Source: Actinidia chinensis (lineage: Eukaryota > Streptophyta > Magnoliopsida > Ericales > Actinidiaceae). From it: a DNA stretch of 12,500 nucleotides. A program made the position numbers and the translations under genes. Location: positions 3,561,024 through 3,573,523 of the forward strand of contig CM018899.1 in NCBI GenBank assembly GCA_009663005.1. The letters run 5' to 3'. The notes beneath the pieces were generated by a model that made no database searches, had not been told where the DNA came from, and worked only from the letters and a program-made list of their open reading frames with translations. Below are positions 1 to 8,112 of this stretch, in pieces. Within the stretch, counting starts at the first letter, position 1, and each line of letters opens with the position of its first letter.

Positions 1-404
1 AATATTTTCACTTTGTACCCTCACCTATGTAAATGGTTTAAAGAAATTGTTTAGGGTTTGAGAAAATGGGTATGATACATGGACTAAACATAGTAAATAC
101 ATATCACCTTCAATTAAAAATAGAAAGTGTTAGTGAGTGGGATTGATTGCAATAAGTTTATAAAGACAAGGGTGCAGAATAAAAAATAATATTAATTATA
201 AGACAAAGTGAGAATATCTAACTACTTTTAATGAAAATGTATAATTTATCCTAAATAGTATAAACAGAACACAAAGTGTGATAGGTTTATTAGGCTTCCA
301 AGTGATGGGTTATTGGGTTGTATGAGGGGATTTTATTTCATGTTATCCTCTAAAGGAGTTTGGATCCTCTAGAGTGATATTAGGTGAGTATTCCTAAAAT
401 GTTA

Positions 405-422
405 TAAAACGACGTCGTTTTA
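405..422. repeat. 18-bp perfect palindrome with GACGTC core
   Basis: TAAAACGACGTCGTTTTA is a perfect self-complementary palindrome in AT-rich DNA. Its centre GACGTC is an ACGT-core (C-box type) sequence that plant bZIP factors can bind. Similar AAACGACGTCGTTT palindromes are, from memory, frequent in dicot noncoding DNA. No gene start lies close by, so a regulatory role is not shown. Confidence 0.6.
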
Positions 423-585
423 GTTTGTAATGGTATAAAACATATCATTTTGTGCATTTTATTCTTTTATTTTTAAGTTGTAAAAACTCTAACGAGTTTG
501 CCTATAAAGTGATCTTTTTTTTTTATTAGTGTAGTTGCCGTTGACACGAGCAATTATGATGAAACAAAAAATAACAAATACTTAC

Positions 586-693
586 CTAATCAGTGGTAAA
601 TTCAAGTGTATAGTCACAACCTATATAGAAGACGTTTTCTCCATTTGAAAAATCACTCTCAGCTGTCCAACTATCTGAAATTGAGTCAGCCAT
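586..693 (-). other. 35-codon ORF ending at a consensus splice donor
   Basis: On the reverse strand an ATG at 693-691 opens a 35-residue frame that begins MADSISDSWTAESDF and ends with TAG at 588-586. The next bases are GTAAGT, so TAG|GTAAGT also reads as a consensus 5' splice site. The peptide is acidic and not low-complexity, unlike other chance ORFs nearby. I do not recognise it and see no partner exon. It may be a remnant first exon, a small-peptide ORF or chance. Confidence 0.2.
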
Positions 694-826
694 AGTGCTC
701 TAACTATGGATTTCAAACAAAAAAATGTTGACCAAATCTTGATATAAATTGATGGATGATAGTAGAGGGAGCGGTGGTATGGAGAAAATGAGAAACTTTA
801 GAGAAATGTTCTTGTCCAATAAGTCC

Positions 827-988
827 TCTTCAATTATTGACAGCCAAGTCGAGTTAGTCTTGTCTTGTCTTCTTTTTCTCTTCTTTTGTTTTCTTGTCTT
901 TTCCTCTTTAATTTTTCTTTTGTTAGTCTTGTCTTATCGAGTTATATTTCTTTTTTTCTTCAATTATTGACAGCCAAGTCGAGTTAGT
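827..988. repeat. 32-bp direct repeats flanking a pyrimidine tract
   Basis: An identical 32-base sequence containing TTGACAGCCAAGTCGAGTTA occurs at 827-858 and 957-988, offset 130 bp. The interval is almost entirely C and T on the + strand (CTTGT and CTTTT motifs). This could be a local duplication or the scar of an insertion between direct repeats. No terminal inverted repeats mark the insert as a known transposon. Confidence 0.75.
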
Positions 989-1510
989 AGGATAAATAAC
1001 AATAATAGAACAAGGTAAGGATAATAATAGTAACAACTTTGTACTGCACACGTTTAATACCTAAAAAATGTATTATTAATTTTCAAAGATAATCTCAAAT
1101 AACAAATCTGAATTTTTTGTTTTAGTGTTTTCAAACAAAATTTATGTTAATTAGTTTTGCATTAAATTTTATAAATTGAGAGAAGTTTAAAAAAATTATT
1201 ATAAAATTTGATCCATATTTTTTTTCTTTAGAAAAACATAAGGTGGGAGTAAAAGAAATTATAAAAATTTATTTATATAAAAATTCGGAAAGATGAAAGT
1301 AAAAAGAAATTAACAAATTTTGATCAATTTCTTTTAATAAATAATTAGGAGATGATATTTAAAGAAAAACAATTAATAAGAGAGAAAAATGAGAAGAAGG
1401 GTGTAGTTGACAAAAAATTAGAACTTAACCTTCCGTCCGCACCCCTCGTGTCAAGGGTGGGAACAAAGGCCCTCTAGATTCTCCTATGGTCGACTCTTAT
1501 GTATAGATCT

Positions 1511-1605
1511 CACCGTTAGTTACTTTTCAAATCGAACGCCCAGCTATGACGATCCGCGTAGTTCAACCTTATTGGTCCAAAATTCAAACCCAACCACTAT
1601 ATATT
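1511..1605 (+). promoter_or_regulatory. Histone H2A core promoter with octamer motif
   Basis: GATCCGCG at 1551-1558 is the exact reverse complement of the plant histone octamer CGCGGATC, an element known to drive S-phase expression of core histone genes. Downstream are ATTGG (inverted CCAAT box) at 1571-1575 and TATATAT at 1598-1604. The start codon is about 118 nt after the TATA box, which predicts transcription starting near 1630. A CCGTT at 1513-1517, reverse strand ACTAACGGTGA, resembles the M-phase MSA element but departs from the consensus at two positions, so it is weak support. The order octamer, CCAAT, TATA fits a replication-dependent plant histone promoter. Confidence 0.8.
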
Positions 1606-1629
1606 GCTAAAGACCGACTCGACCATCTC

Positions 1630-1721
1630 CATTGCCTCTCTCTCTTCGACACCCTACTCTCCATCTACGACTTCTCTCTCTTTCTCTCTACAAATCTCCG
1701 CAAATCCTCTTCGCTCTTGCA
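1630..1721 (+). other. H2A 5' UTR, pyrimidine-rich leader
   Basis: The inferred leader between the predicted start site and the ATG is dominated by CT runs (CTCTCTCT, TTCTCTCTTTCTCTC). No ATG in good context competes with 1722 in the final stretch. An ATG at 1632 is in frame, but it lies almost at the predicted transcription start and would add 30 residues absent from the H2A family. Boundaries are inferred from the TATA position only. Confidence 0.55.
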
Positions 1722-2229
1722 ATGGCTGGACGAGGCAAAAGCCTAGGATCCGGAGCCTCGAAGAAGTCCACATCGAGGAGCAGTAAGGCCGGTCTGCAAT
1801 TCCCGGTCGGCCGTATCGCTCGTTTCTTGAAGGCCGGAAAGTACGCCGAGAGAGTCGGCGCCGGAGCTCCGGTCTACCTCGCAGCCGTCCTCGAATATCT
1901 CGCAGCCGAGGTACCCAAATCCGAACAATTTGAGTTTTCCCCTAAAAGCCCAATTTCTAGGGTTTTCAATTCTAGGGTTTTGAATGCTCGTGATTTTGAC
2001 GGTAATTGTGCGTTTACAGGTGCTTGAGTTGGCCGGAAATGCTGCGAGAGACAACAAGAAGACTCGAATTGTGCCTCGACACATCCAACTCGCTGTGAGA
2101 AATGATGAAGAGCTCAGTAAGCTTCTTGGAGACGTGACAATTGCGAACGGTGGTGTGATGCCAAACATTCACAATCTTCTTCTTCCGAAGAAGGCTGGCT
2201 CGTCAAAGCCCACTGCCGATGATGATTGA
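1722..2229 (+). CDS. H2A: Histone H2A (canonical, replication-type), join 1722-1910, 2020-2229
   Basis: This is a core nucleosome histone that pairs with H2B in the octamer and packages DNA in the nucleus. The spliced product is 132 aa: 63 codons in exon 1 and 69 in exon 2. The start at 1722 gives the family N terminus MAGRGK; an in-frame ATG at 1632 would add a non-histone leader. Visible hallmarks are AGLQFPVGR at residues 23-31, the L1-loop region [11 protein letters not shown], the acidic-patch residues E58, E63, E66, D92, E93 and E94, and the docking segment around [15 protein letters not shown]. The tail [12 protein letters not shown] has neither the SQEF of H2A.X nor the SPKK motifs of H2A.W, and the body is not H2A.Z-like, so it is a canonical H2A. 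Plant H2A mRNAs are polyadenylated, consistent with no histone stem-loop being obvious. The promoter octamer upstream supports S-phase expression. Confidence 0.97.
1911..2019 (+). other. H2A intron with two telo-box motifs
   Basis: This 109-nt phase 0 intron has GT at 1911-1912 and ends in TTTACAG. Removing it joins AAE to [11 protein letters not shown], the uninterrupted H2A core. Many plant H2A genes have a single intron at about this point. It is T-rich and contains TAGGGTTT twice, at 1958-1965 and 1973-1980 (period 15), the reverse complement of the plant telo box AAACCCTA. Exon 1 stays open into the intron for 39 codons to a stop at 2025-2027, so retention would give a truncated H2A without its C-terminal half. 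Confidence 0.95.
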
Positions 2230-3396
2230 AGAATCACTTTCCAATTAGAATCCTTTTAGGTCCAAATTAGGGTTTGTGAGTCACTTCACTCGTCTTCTTG
2301 TTTGTGTTTGCTGTTTTAGTCGTAGTATGAGTAGTGTTTAGAGTTTCGTTGATAATGTGTATATCGATTGATATTCTGTCTTCTTAACAGATGCAATTAC
2401 ATTTGATGAATGATCCAAGAAATGAATGTTTCAGTGTTCTTGCTGCTCTCACAAACATGTTTGGTTATAGTAATTTTTTTGTTAGTAGTATGTGCTTTTG
2501 ATTTGTGGGTATTGAGCAATGGTGTTGGATGATGTGTTTGAGATTAGGTGGTTAAAGGAGTGAGTTCAATAGTGGGTTTCAATTTCCATTTATATGCTTT
2601 TAAAATGGCCAATTTTTTTGCTATTGAAGTGTTTCCTGAAGTCCTTTTTAGGTTCTAAATCCTGAGTTCACAAATTGGACGAAGAAGCTTAATTTCACCA
2701 CAATTAAGGCGAGGTTGGATAATTTTTCATGTATTACACAACCTTAAACCAGCAAATTTTGACATGATGTACACACTGCCTCAGTATCTCATACTAGAAA
2801 AGTTTGCTACTGCAGTAAATTTTCATTTTCTTTCTGAATTCAATCTGTCAAGTAGAAGAACAATCAGGGCAGCCAAAAGTGTGCCTTCTCTCTCCCTGCT
2901 GCAACTGTATATTGTGTATCAGACTATTGTGAGCATTTTGGAATGCATCTTGGAGTTGTGCGTCTGCTTGAACCTGTACAAAGGGAGGTGGTTGCAGCTT
3001 TAGAATGACAAGAAGTTATTCCTCTGAATCAGACAGGTTATTTTGTATACCCTCCTAACTCTAATTTTTTGTACTATTACGATTTGTTTTAAATATAGTA
3101 TCTTGTATAATTGGCGCACTGCACATATTAATTGCAATGATATAAGTTTTGTTACTGGTATTATAACAATTACATCATTTGCCATGAGGCTCGGTTCTGG
3201 TGAGCATATGAGTAGGAACAAAGCCACATAGTTGAATTTTGGTTTTTGTTACAGAGAAGAAATTCCATTTGTACATCAGAGCAAGGATATTAGAAAGATC
3301 ATCCAGAACTTGAACCCCAAAATGGAGCACAAAGCATTTCAGGATTTCTCTTTGGAACATAGAACTGGAATGTATAGAGCAATTCAGATCACTGTT
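2230..3396. other. H2A 3' UTR and intergenic DNA
   Basis: The first 200-250 nt are presumably the H2A 3' UTR; they include a TTAGGGTTT at 2267-2275 and T-rich stretches, but I cannot fix the polyadenylation site. The remainder is AT-rich with no supported gene. A forward frame at 2856-3005 between two stops reads like protein (it ends LLEPVQREVVAALE) but is only 50 codons, lacks an upstream start and matches no family I know. Overlapping longer ORFs around 2764-3360 are of low complexity or conflict with one another. Confidence 0.6.
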
Positions 3397-4207
3397 TCAT
3401 CTTCGTGTCCCAATCAAGCTAAGACTTGCCTCCACAGTATTCTCTCCTAAAATCATCACCAAAGCATTTATCTTGCCAAAATGCAACGACCCTTTGAGAA
3501 ACGGATACATAGACAAATCAAGCTCTTCTCCAACACTAGAACCCTTCTTCATTTCTTCATCAAACTCGTTCAGATCTTCAGCATATTCATGGGTTCCTAA
3601 TACAACTTCCCCCTGAAGAATTTTCATGTATTTCTCCTTGAATCCAGATATCCGATTTCTCAACTGCTGTGAATAGACATTGTCATGAGGTGAGTTCTTG
3701 GTAAGTTCATTCAGGATACTAGAATTGGCAAATGGGTATAAATATAACTCATTCTTGGAGAAATAATCAAGAATGAAATTTCTGTGTTCATTGCTTGACA
3801 ATCTATGAATCAGAGGCTCGTACGGACCATTTCTTGGCTTCTCACCATCACAATCCCCACTTGGAGACTCACACCTCCTCACTACCTAATGCTGTAAATT
3901 CTTGTGATCCTCCATGTGTGTTCGACCTCGAATGCCTCTGATGATGGAGGGTCATTTTCGTCCAGTGGGTAAGAATCTTCTGAATATGAGACCCATTTCA
4001 ACAAGTTTCTTTCTTTGCAGGGGATAGGTAGGTATATCGCCAAGCGTGATTACTGTGATGACTTCCGTTTCTTTGTCAGTGGATGTGTCAATGTCACTCG
4101 TAGAATATGGAAATTGTTGTTTGAACACTTCAGGGTCTTGTTCTGCTTCTACTGCTGCTTTGTTTGGGACGTTTTCTGCAGGTTCTTTGGAAGAAGGGGG
4201 TGGTGGG
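3397..4207 (-). pseudogene. Broken protein-like reading frame, family not recognised
   Basis: Read on the reverse strand from 4207 down, three blocks look like one protein split over frames. Block 1 (to about 4020) is Pro/Glu-rich and ends EVITVITLGDIPTYP. The frame then shifts at a GGGG run (4020-4023) to block 2, NLLKWVSYSEDSYPLDENDP. It shifts again at a TGTGTG run (3915-3920) to MEDHKNLQH, followed by an in-frame TAG (3888-3886) and block 3, about 160 residues to a TGA just below 3400. Block 3 is acidic, mixed in composition and contains YEPLIHRLSSNEHRNFILDY and ELDLSMYPFLKGS. Lesions at slip-prone repeats plus a stop suggest decay. Alternatives are a multi-exon gene whose introns I misread, or assembly errors. 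I do not recognise the family. The frame starts next to a hAT-like terminal motif, which may have truncated it. Confidence 0.4.
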
Positions 4208-4222
4208 CAGTGGCGGAGCCAC
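4208..4222 (+). mobile_element. hAT (Tip100-like) terminal motif, single end
   Basis: CAGTGGCGGAGCCAC matches the form of terminal inverted repeats of Tip100-type hAT elements and their MITEs (CAG-GGCGGAGCCA). The orientation places the element body to the right. The preceding octamer GTGGTGGG (4200-4207) would be the target duplication, but I could not find the matching right end or second copy in the window. The element may be truncated, highly degenerate, or the match may be chance. Confidence 0.35.
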
Positions 4223-5499
4223 ATGGTGACCAGAGGGCATGAGAGGAGCGTGAGATGAATGTAAATCTTGTTTTTCTTGCTCGGTAGAGGCTTTATGATG
4301 TAAACAAAAATATTATGCCTACCCATGCTTTTATCATTTTGATTTTTCATCTCACGTCGCATAATTCATAGTCGTTAGATATAACTAAATTATTTGTTGG
4401 AATTATTGTATTAGTGTTTGTAAATGCGTCATATCAAATAATAAACAAAAAGTGGTTAAAAGCAAAGATCAGAATAGCATCGTTACCCCCTTTAGTGTTT
4501 GTAAATGCGTCATATCAAATGATAAACAAAAAGTGGTTAAAAGTAAAGATCAGAATAGCATCGTTATCCCCTTTATTTCTAGCTGTTTATGGGTTGGAAA
4601 ATATTAGAGAAATATTTAATAGTTCGGAAGCAATACTTTCTTATGTCACATAACGGTGGGCTTTACTAGTGAAATTTATTGTAGGACCCACTTTTTATGC
4701 GAGAGAAATCACCTTATTAAGTAATTCCAAAAATACTATTCTTGTATTGTGTAAGGTAATTAATTGTGGTATTTCTTAGTTGTCATTTAATAAGCTAACA
4801 TACTTTAAAATGGTAAGTCCCAATGTAGCAACATGTACTAAGATATTGCATAAAATATTGTATAAATTACTTTACATTCACAAAATGTGAGTTTTACACT
4901 ATTTTTTAGTTTGAGTTCACACATGTGAGTATAAAATAATTAATTATATAATTTATAGGGTATCCTTAACTTTATTTATAAATTTGGGATTAGGATGATA
5001 GTTGGGCACACACGGGGTTGTGGGGACCCCTCGAGGTTCAATGATTTGATTCCAAATGTTCATTTTGTAAGTCTTGTCCATTAGATAATCTATGCAAAAG
5101 CATATGGACAAGTTCACATTTGCCTTGAAAGAAAATATTTGAGAAGATTTTTAAAATAAATCGATATCCATATCCGATTAAACTATTTTTTGTGCACAAA
5201 TAATTATCTTAGCGAGCTCTACTTATCAAACGTTCAAATTATGACTGCATCAAACTTGATAATGACTTGATCAAACTAAGTGAATGTTCAGATCAAGTGA
5301 GTAGACCACCACACCCCTCACAATTGTGGGTTTCACATGTTTAAGCTATTCAGTTTCGAATAAATCTGATACCAAAATTTACTTCACATAACATACCAAT
5401 TCAGATCGTTGGAATTAACTCCAACCCACAGTATTACTTTGCTCCTGCAGCACTTCGATAATCACAGAATTTTTGATTTTTTTCCCTCTAAACAAAAGG
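4223..5499. other. AT-rich intergenic spacer
   Basis: No gene is supported. It holds an 11-bp inverted repeat (4249-4259 with 4346-4356), the 81-bp tandem duplication at 4412-4573, a GC-richer patch around 5005-5040 with GGGGACCCC, and a CACAATTGTG palindrome at 5319-5328. The open frame across 4414-4653 exists only because the duplicated unit is a multiple of three. Confidence 0.55.
4412..4573. repeat. 81-bp tandem duplication, two copies
   Basis: The unit starting TAGTGTTTGTAAATGCGTCA (4412) recurs at 4493, offset 81 bp. The copies differ at only about three positions (AATA/AATG, AGCA/AGTA, TACC/TATC), so the duplication looks recent. There is no gene here. Confidence 0.9.
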
Positions 5500-5830
5500 T
5501 TCAGTCGTCTTTACATTTTGAAACAATTTACAGGCTACACCTGTATTTCCCAACCACTGGATATTATTAACAAAATTGTGGAAATATAGCTATGAATCAA
5601 AAAATAAATAACACATTTTAAATGTTCAGGCACCGGTGGCGCTGCATGGAGGAGAACCGGATGTACACATCCCTCCGACCCTCCATATAATACAAAGGGT
5701 GGCCTTCCATTAAAACTGAGCCACCTGATTACATGTCGAAACAAGGGAAAAAAAACATTTTTAGATTTAATTTGTTAATGCAGTAATTGAAAGGTTCCCA
5801 AGAATCCCATATACCCGTTTTTAACAAAAA
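5500..5830 (-). other. Formin 3' UTR (inferred)
   Basis: This lies directly after the formin stop on the reverse strand. It is mixed in composition, with a GC-richer block around 5630-5730. A 69-codon reverse ORF at 5535-5744 has no recognisable domain and is probably noncoding. No exact AATAAA was found on the reverse strand, so the 3' end near 5500 is a guess. Confidence 0.4.
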
Positions 5831-6682
5831 CTAAAAGGTGTCTTCGTCTGAACTAGAATCATCCATCCGCCGCTCTTGGATCGCTGGAAAAAGGCGCTGA
5901 CGAAGATCAGGAGACTGGCGGGTTTCTGAAGGAGGTTTGGCCGTTGAGATATCCTTGCTCGGTGTCTTATTTGGCTTCCTCGGGGCATCTTTAACGTCCT
6001 TGCATGCCTTGTCTAATATTATCAAGAAATCCCGAACGATAACGAAGAGTCTCAAGCCCTCGTCCTTCCCAGCGTTCCCATGGAAGTAATCTGCCGTGCT
6101 CTTAACCAATGCCATTATTCTCTTCTCTTCGTCGAGTATCGACATGATATCAACTTCAGCATTCTGCACAAAACTCTTTAGAGCTTGGTGGAAACCGTTT
6201 TCTTCGTCTGCGTTCTTCATATCTGAGTTTAAGAAATCCCGGGATTTTACAAGTTGATGACCAAGCTTTGCAACAGCTCCTGTTAAGTTATCGGCATCCA
6301 AAATTGCAGCTTTCTTCACATTCTCAAGCTCATTACTTAAACCTGAAACCACCTGAAGACCAAGGCTTCGGTAGTGCTCTTCTGAATCATGAGGAGGCTC
6401 TTCAAGGAGATCATCAGATCGGATGCTGGACATACTCTGGCTCTCTCTGGCTACACGGGCAGCCCGTACCCCTTCTGAGCGGATTATCTCCTGCACAACA
6501 AAATGCAGGAGTGTTGTTTTCCCATCTGTTCCTTTTACGTCTGCTAATTTCAAAAGTGTGTCCAGTTTGAACGCTTGTGCACCACCACGGAATGTTCCGT
6601 CATTCATGCGATTGCCAGTTTTTAGAACAGCTTCCAGGAGCTTGAGGAATAACCGACTCTTCCTAAGTTCTGTGCAAGAAGC
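5831..6682 (-). CDS. Plant class I formin, last exon (FH2 C-terminal half and tail)
   Basis: The exon encodes the last 283 residues of an actin-nucleating formin, most like Arabidopsis FH1 by eye; orthology is not proven. Formins nucleate and processively elongate actin filaments through a dimeric FH2 domain. Plant class I members are anchored in the plasma membrane by an N-terminal signal peptide and membrane segment, which lie outside this window. Visible FH2 landmarks are LFLKLLEAVLKTGNRMNDG (residues 11-29, with the GN-x2-N motif), AFKLDTLLKL at 37-46 whose Lys aligns with the actin-contacting post Lys of yeast Bni1, LLHFVVQEIIRSEG at 58-71, ADYFHGNAGKDEGLRLF at 197-213, and RDFLIILDKACKDV. 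The tail has RQRLFPAIQERRMDDSSSDE at 261-280 and ends in acidic serines. The start at 6682 follows a CCGCAG acceptor. The preceding nine in-frame codons (6709-6683) are intron. It joins in phase 0 to 12468-12233. Confidence 0.95.
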   Translation of the reverse strand, partial: ASCTELRKSRLFLKLLEAVLKTGNRMNDGTFRGGAQAFKLDTLLKLADVKGTDGKTTLLHFVVQEIIRSEGVRAARVARESQSMSSIRSDDLLEEPPHDSEEHYRSLGLQVVSGLSNELENVKKAAILDADNLTGAVAKLGHQLVKSRDFLNSDMKNADEENGFHQALKSFVQNAEVDIMSILDEEKRIMALVKSTADYFHGNAGKDEGLRLFVIVRDFLIILDKACKDVKDAPRKPNKTPSKDISTAKPPSETRQSPDLRQRLFPAIQERRMDDSSSDEDTF

Positions 6683-6881
6683 CTGCGGTGAAGAACAGAG
6701 ATGCAACATGATTTAGACATTGTTACGGATATTCCTATACATGAACCAGGGAAGAAATGCATCATAATTGTAATGTCATTTGCACAACCCACGCACAGTT
6801 TCATCGATTTTCCGATCTTTTATTTTATTTACCAAGAAATCCCTTTACAAGTTTACAAGCATATTTATGTTCATGCATATT

Positions 6882-7116
6882 GATTGCACATAAACAAAAC
6901 AGAATAGGGGGTGCTTTGTGCCGTCTGATATTCATTGTCCATGGCTTCACCATTTATTTTCATCATTTATGGAGATCGTAATTATTATAACACTCGTGCA
7001 TGTAGATTGCACATAAACAAAACTGCAAAAAGAGATGCTTTGTGCCGTATGATATTAATTGTCCACGGCTTCACCTTTAAGTTTCATCATTTATGGAGAC
7101 CGCAATTATTATATGA
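6882..7116. repeat. 123-bp tandem duplication, two copies
   Basis: GATTGCACATAAACAAAAC at 6882 recurs at 7005, and the shared sequence continues through GTGCCGT, TTGTCCA, GGCTTCACC and TCATCATTTATGGAGA to about 7116. The copies carry scattered substitutions and small indels, so this duplication is older than the one at 4412. It lies in the formin intron. Confidence 0.88.
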
Positions 7117-7197
7117 AAGCATTAAGTTTACATAGAAATTGGGGAAGTAGCAATGAATAAGTTCCTAATGGTTGTCAATTGCGAAGGGGATATTGGA

Positions 7198-7272
7198 CTA
7201 CCAAGGGGAGAAAATTTATAAGTTCCAGCAACCTGTAGCAGACATTATAATCTACCAAGAGGAGAAAATTTG
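7198..7272. repeat. Short direct repeat pair, 54-bp period
   Basis: CTACCAAGGGGAGAAAATTT at 7198-7217 recurs at 7252-7271 with one change (GGGG to GAGG). The sequence between is not otherwise repeated. It is a minor local duplication in the formin intron. Confidence 0.7.
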
Positions 7273-7843
7273 ACTGTTAATCATCACATCAACAGCTCCA
7301 ACACACGCCACAGAGTTAGGTGGATGTGAACTTGTGAAGGCATAACAAACTGTTGTGGTAGCAACCAAAAAAATGGAAAGAAAAAGTCCATTTTATTTCC
7401 TTTTGGTTACCATTTGTGCATTTTATCTCCTGTGGTTTTTGACTAAAGTGCAATCCTAACTCCATCAACGGAAGATGAAAATGACCATAACACCCTCTCT
7501 ATTTACTTCTTGTTGCATATCTTCTCTCTCTTACATATATATGTAAATATACGCAATACATAATATAAGCTAAATCCTACCCAGACAATTATTAACCCCA
7601 TTAAATCACATACTAAAATATGTGAAAAGTGCATTGGAATAAGTAAAAGTGCATTGAAATGTGTGAAACGTGTATCGAAATTCTAAGTATTTTGGCCTTA
7701 TATGCCCTTTAACCAACGCCCAATGGACAGGTGTTAGCATGACCCATGAATTAAATGGATGTAAATGGAGAAAATATTTTGCATGCAAGTGTGTAGGCTA
7801 TTAGATGAGGGAGGCAACATTGTTGGCCTTCATTTATAAAATA

Positions 7844-8112
7844 CTCCCTCTGTCTGAATTTGTTTGTCCACATTTTCTTTTCTGGATGTCCCAAAATGTA
7901 TGTCCACTTTCAAAAGTCAACTATCAAAACATGGTTAAACTTCTTTTACCCCTACAATTTTGAATTGATGTGACACATCTATTTTTCACTAGCAAGCAAT
8001 TCCAAATTGTTAAACGGGTAATCTTGGAAATTTGAAAATTTCAAAGGAAGTATCTTTTACTCCTTAGAAAGTTGGAGTCCCAAAAGGGGCAAAATTATTG
8101 GGATGGAGGTAG
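7844..8112. mobile_element. Stowaway-type MITE (Tc1/mariner), 269 bp
   Basis: The left end CTCCCTCTGTCTGAATTTGT and the right end ATTATTGGGATGGAGGTAG (reverse complement CTACCTCCATCCCAATAAT) match the Stowaway terminal pattern CTCCCTCCGTCCC; 11 of the first 16 positions agree between ends. Both ends are flanked by TA (7842-7843 and 8113-8114), the Tc1/mariner target. Length and lack of coding potential fit a MITE. The mismatched ends suggest an old insertion. Confidence 0.87.

Larger units (their letters stand above)
1..1510. other. AT-rich intergenic region
   Basis: No convincing gene is visible here. The stretch is strongly AT-rich with many homopolymer runs and holds only short structures: a TTAGGGTTT motif at 51-59, an 18-bp palindrome at 405-422, a 35-codon reverse-strand ORF at 586-693, and a 32-bp direct repeat at 827-858 and 957-988 around a pyrimidine-rich tract. 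The 73-codon forward ORF from 749 runs into that pyrimidine tract, which translates to low-complexity Phe/Leu/Ser, so I do not treat it as a gene. From about 1424 the base composition becomes richer in GC as the H2A promoter is approached. Confidence 0.7.

Noticed and set aside
362..374. GGATCCTCTAGAG, identical to part of a common cloning-vector polylinker
   Set aside because: The match stops after 13 bases (it continues TGATATT, not the vector sequence) and both flanks are ordinary AT-rich genomic DNA, so vector contamination is unlikely.
749..970. 73-codon forward ORF
   Set aside because: Its second half is the translated pyrimidine tract (Phe/Leu/Ser low complexity) and there is no promoter or splice context.
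1743..2168. 141-codon reverse ORF opposite H2A
   Set aside because: It is antisense to the two H2A exons and intron; its openness is explained by codon bias of the real gene.
2856..3005. 50-codon forward open segment reading like protein
   Set aside because: It has no start codon near its 5' end, no matching upstream exon and no family I recognise; too short to call.
4414..4653. 79-codon ORF with an internal amino-acid repeat
   Set aside because: The repeat is simply the 81-bp noncoding tandem duplication translated.
4990..5055. Possible tRNA or SINE-like box around GGGGACCCCTCGAGGTTCAA
   Set aside because: No cloverleaf can be drawn and no proper A box or full B box is present.
6683..6709. 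Start of the formin last exon at 6709 (an in-frame ATG)
   Set aside because: The nine codons before 6682 do not fit FH2, and a CAG acceptor at 6685-6683 gives a perfect family join to the upstream exon.
6268..6716. Forward ORFs of about 100 codons opposite the formin last exon
   Set aside because: They are shadows of the FH2 coding strand, which has clear family motifs.
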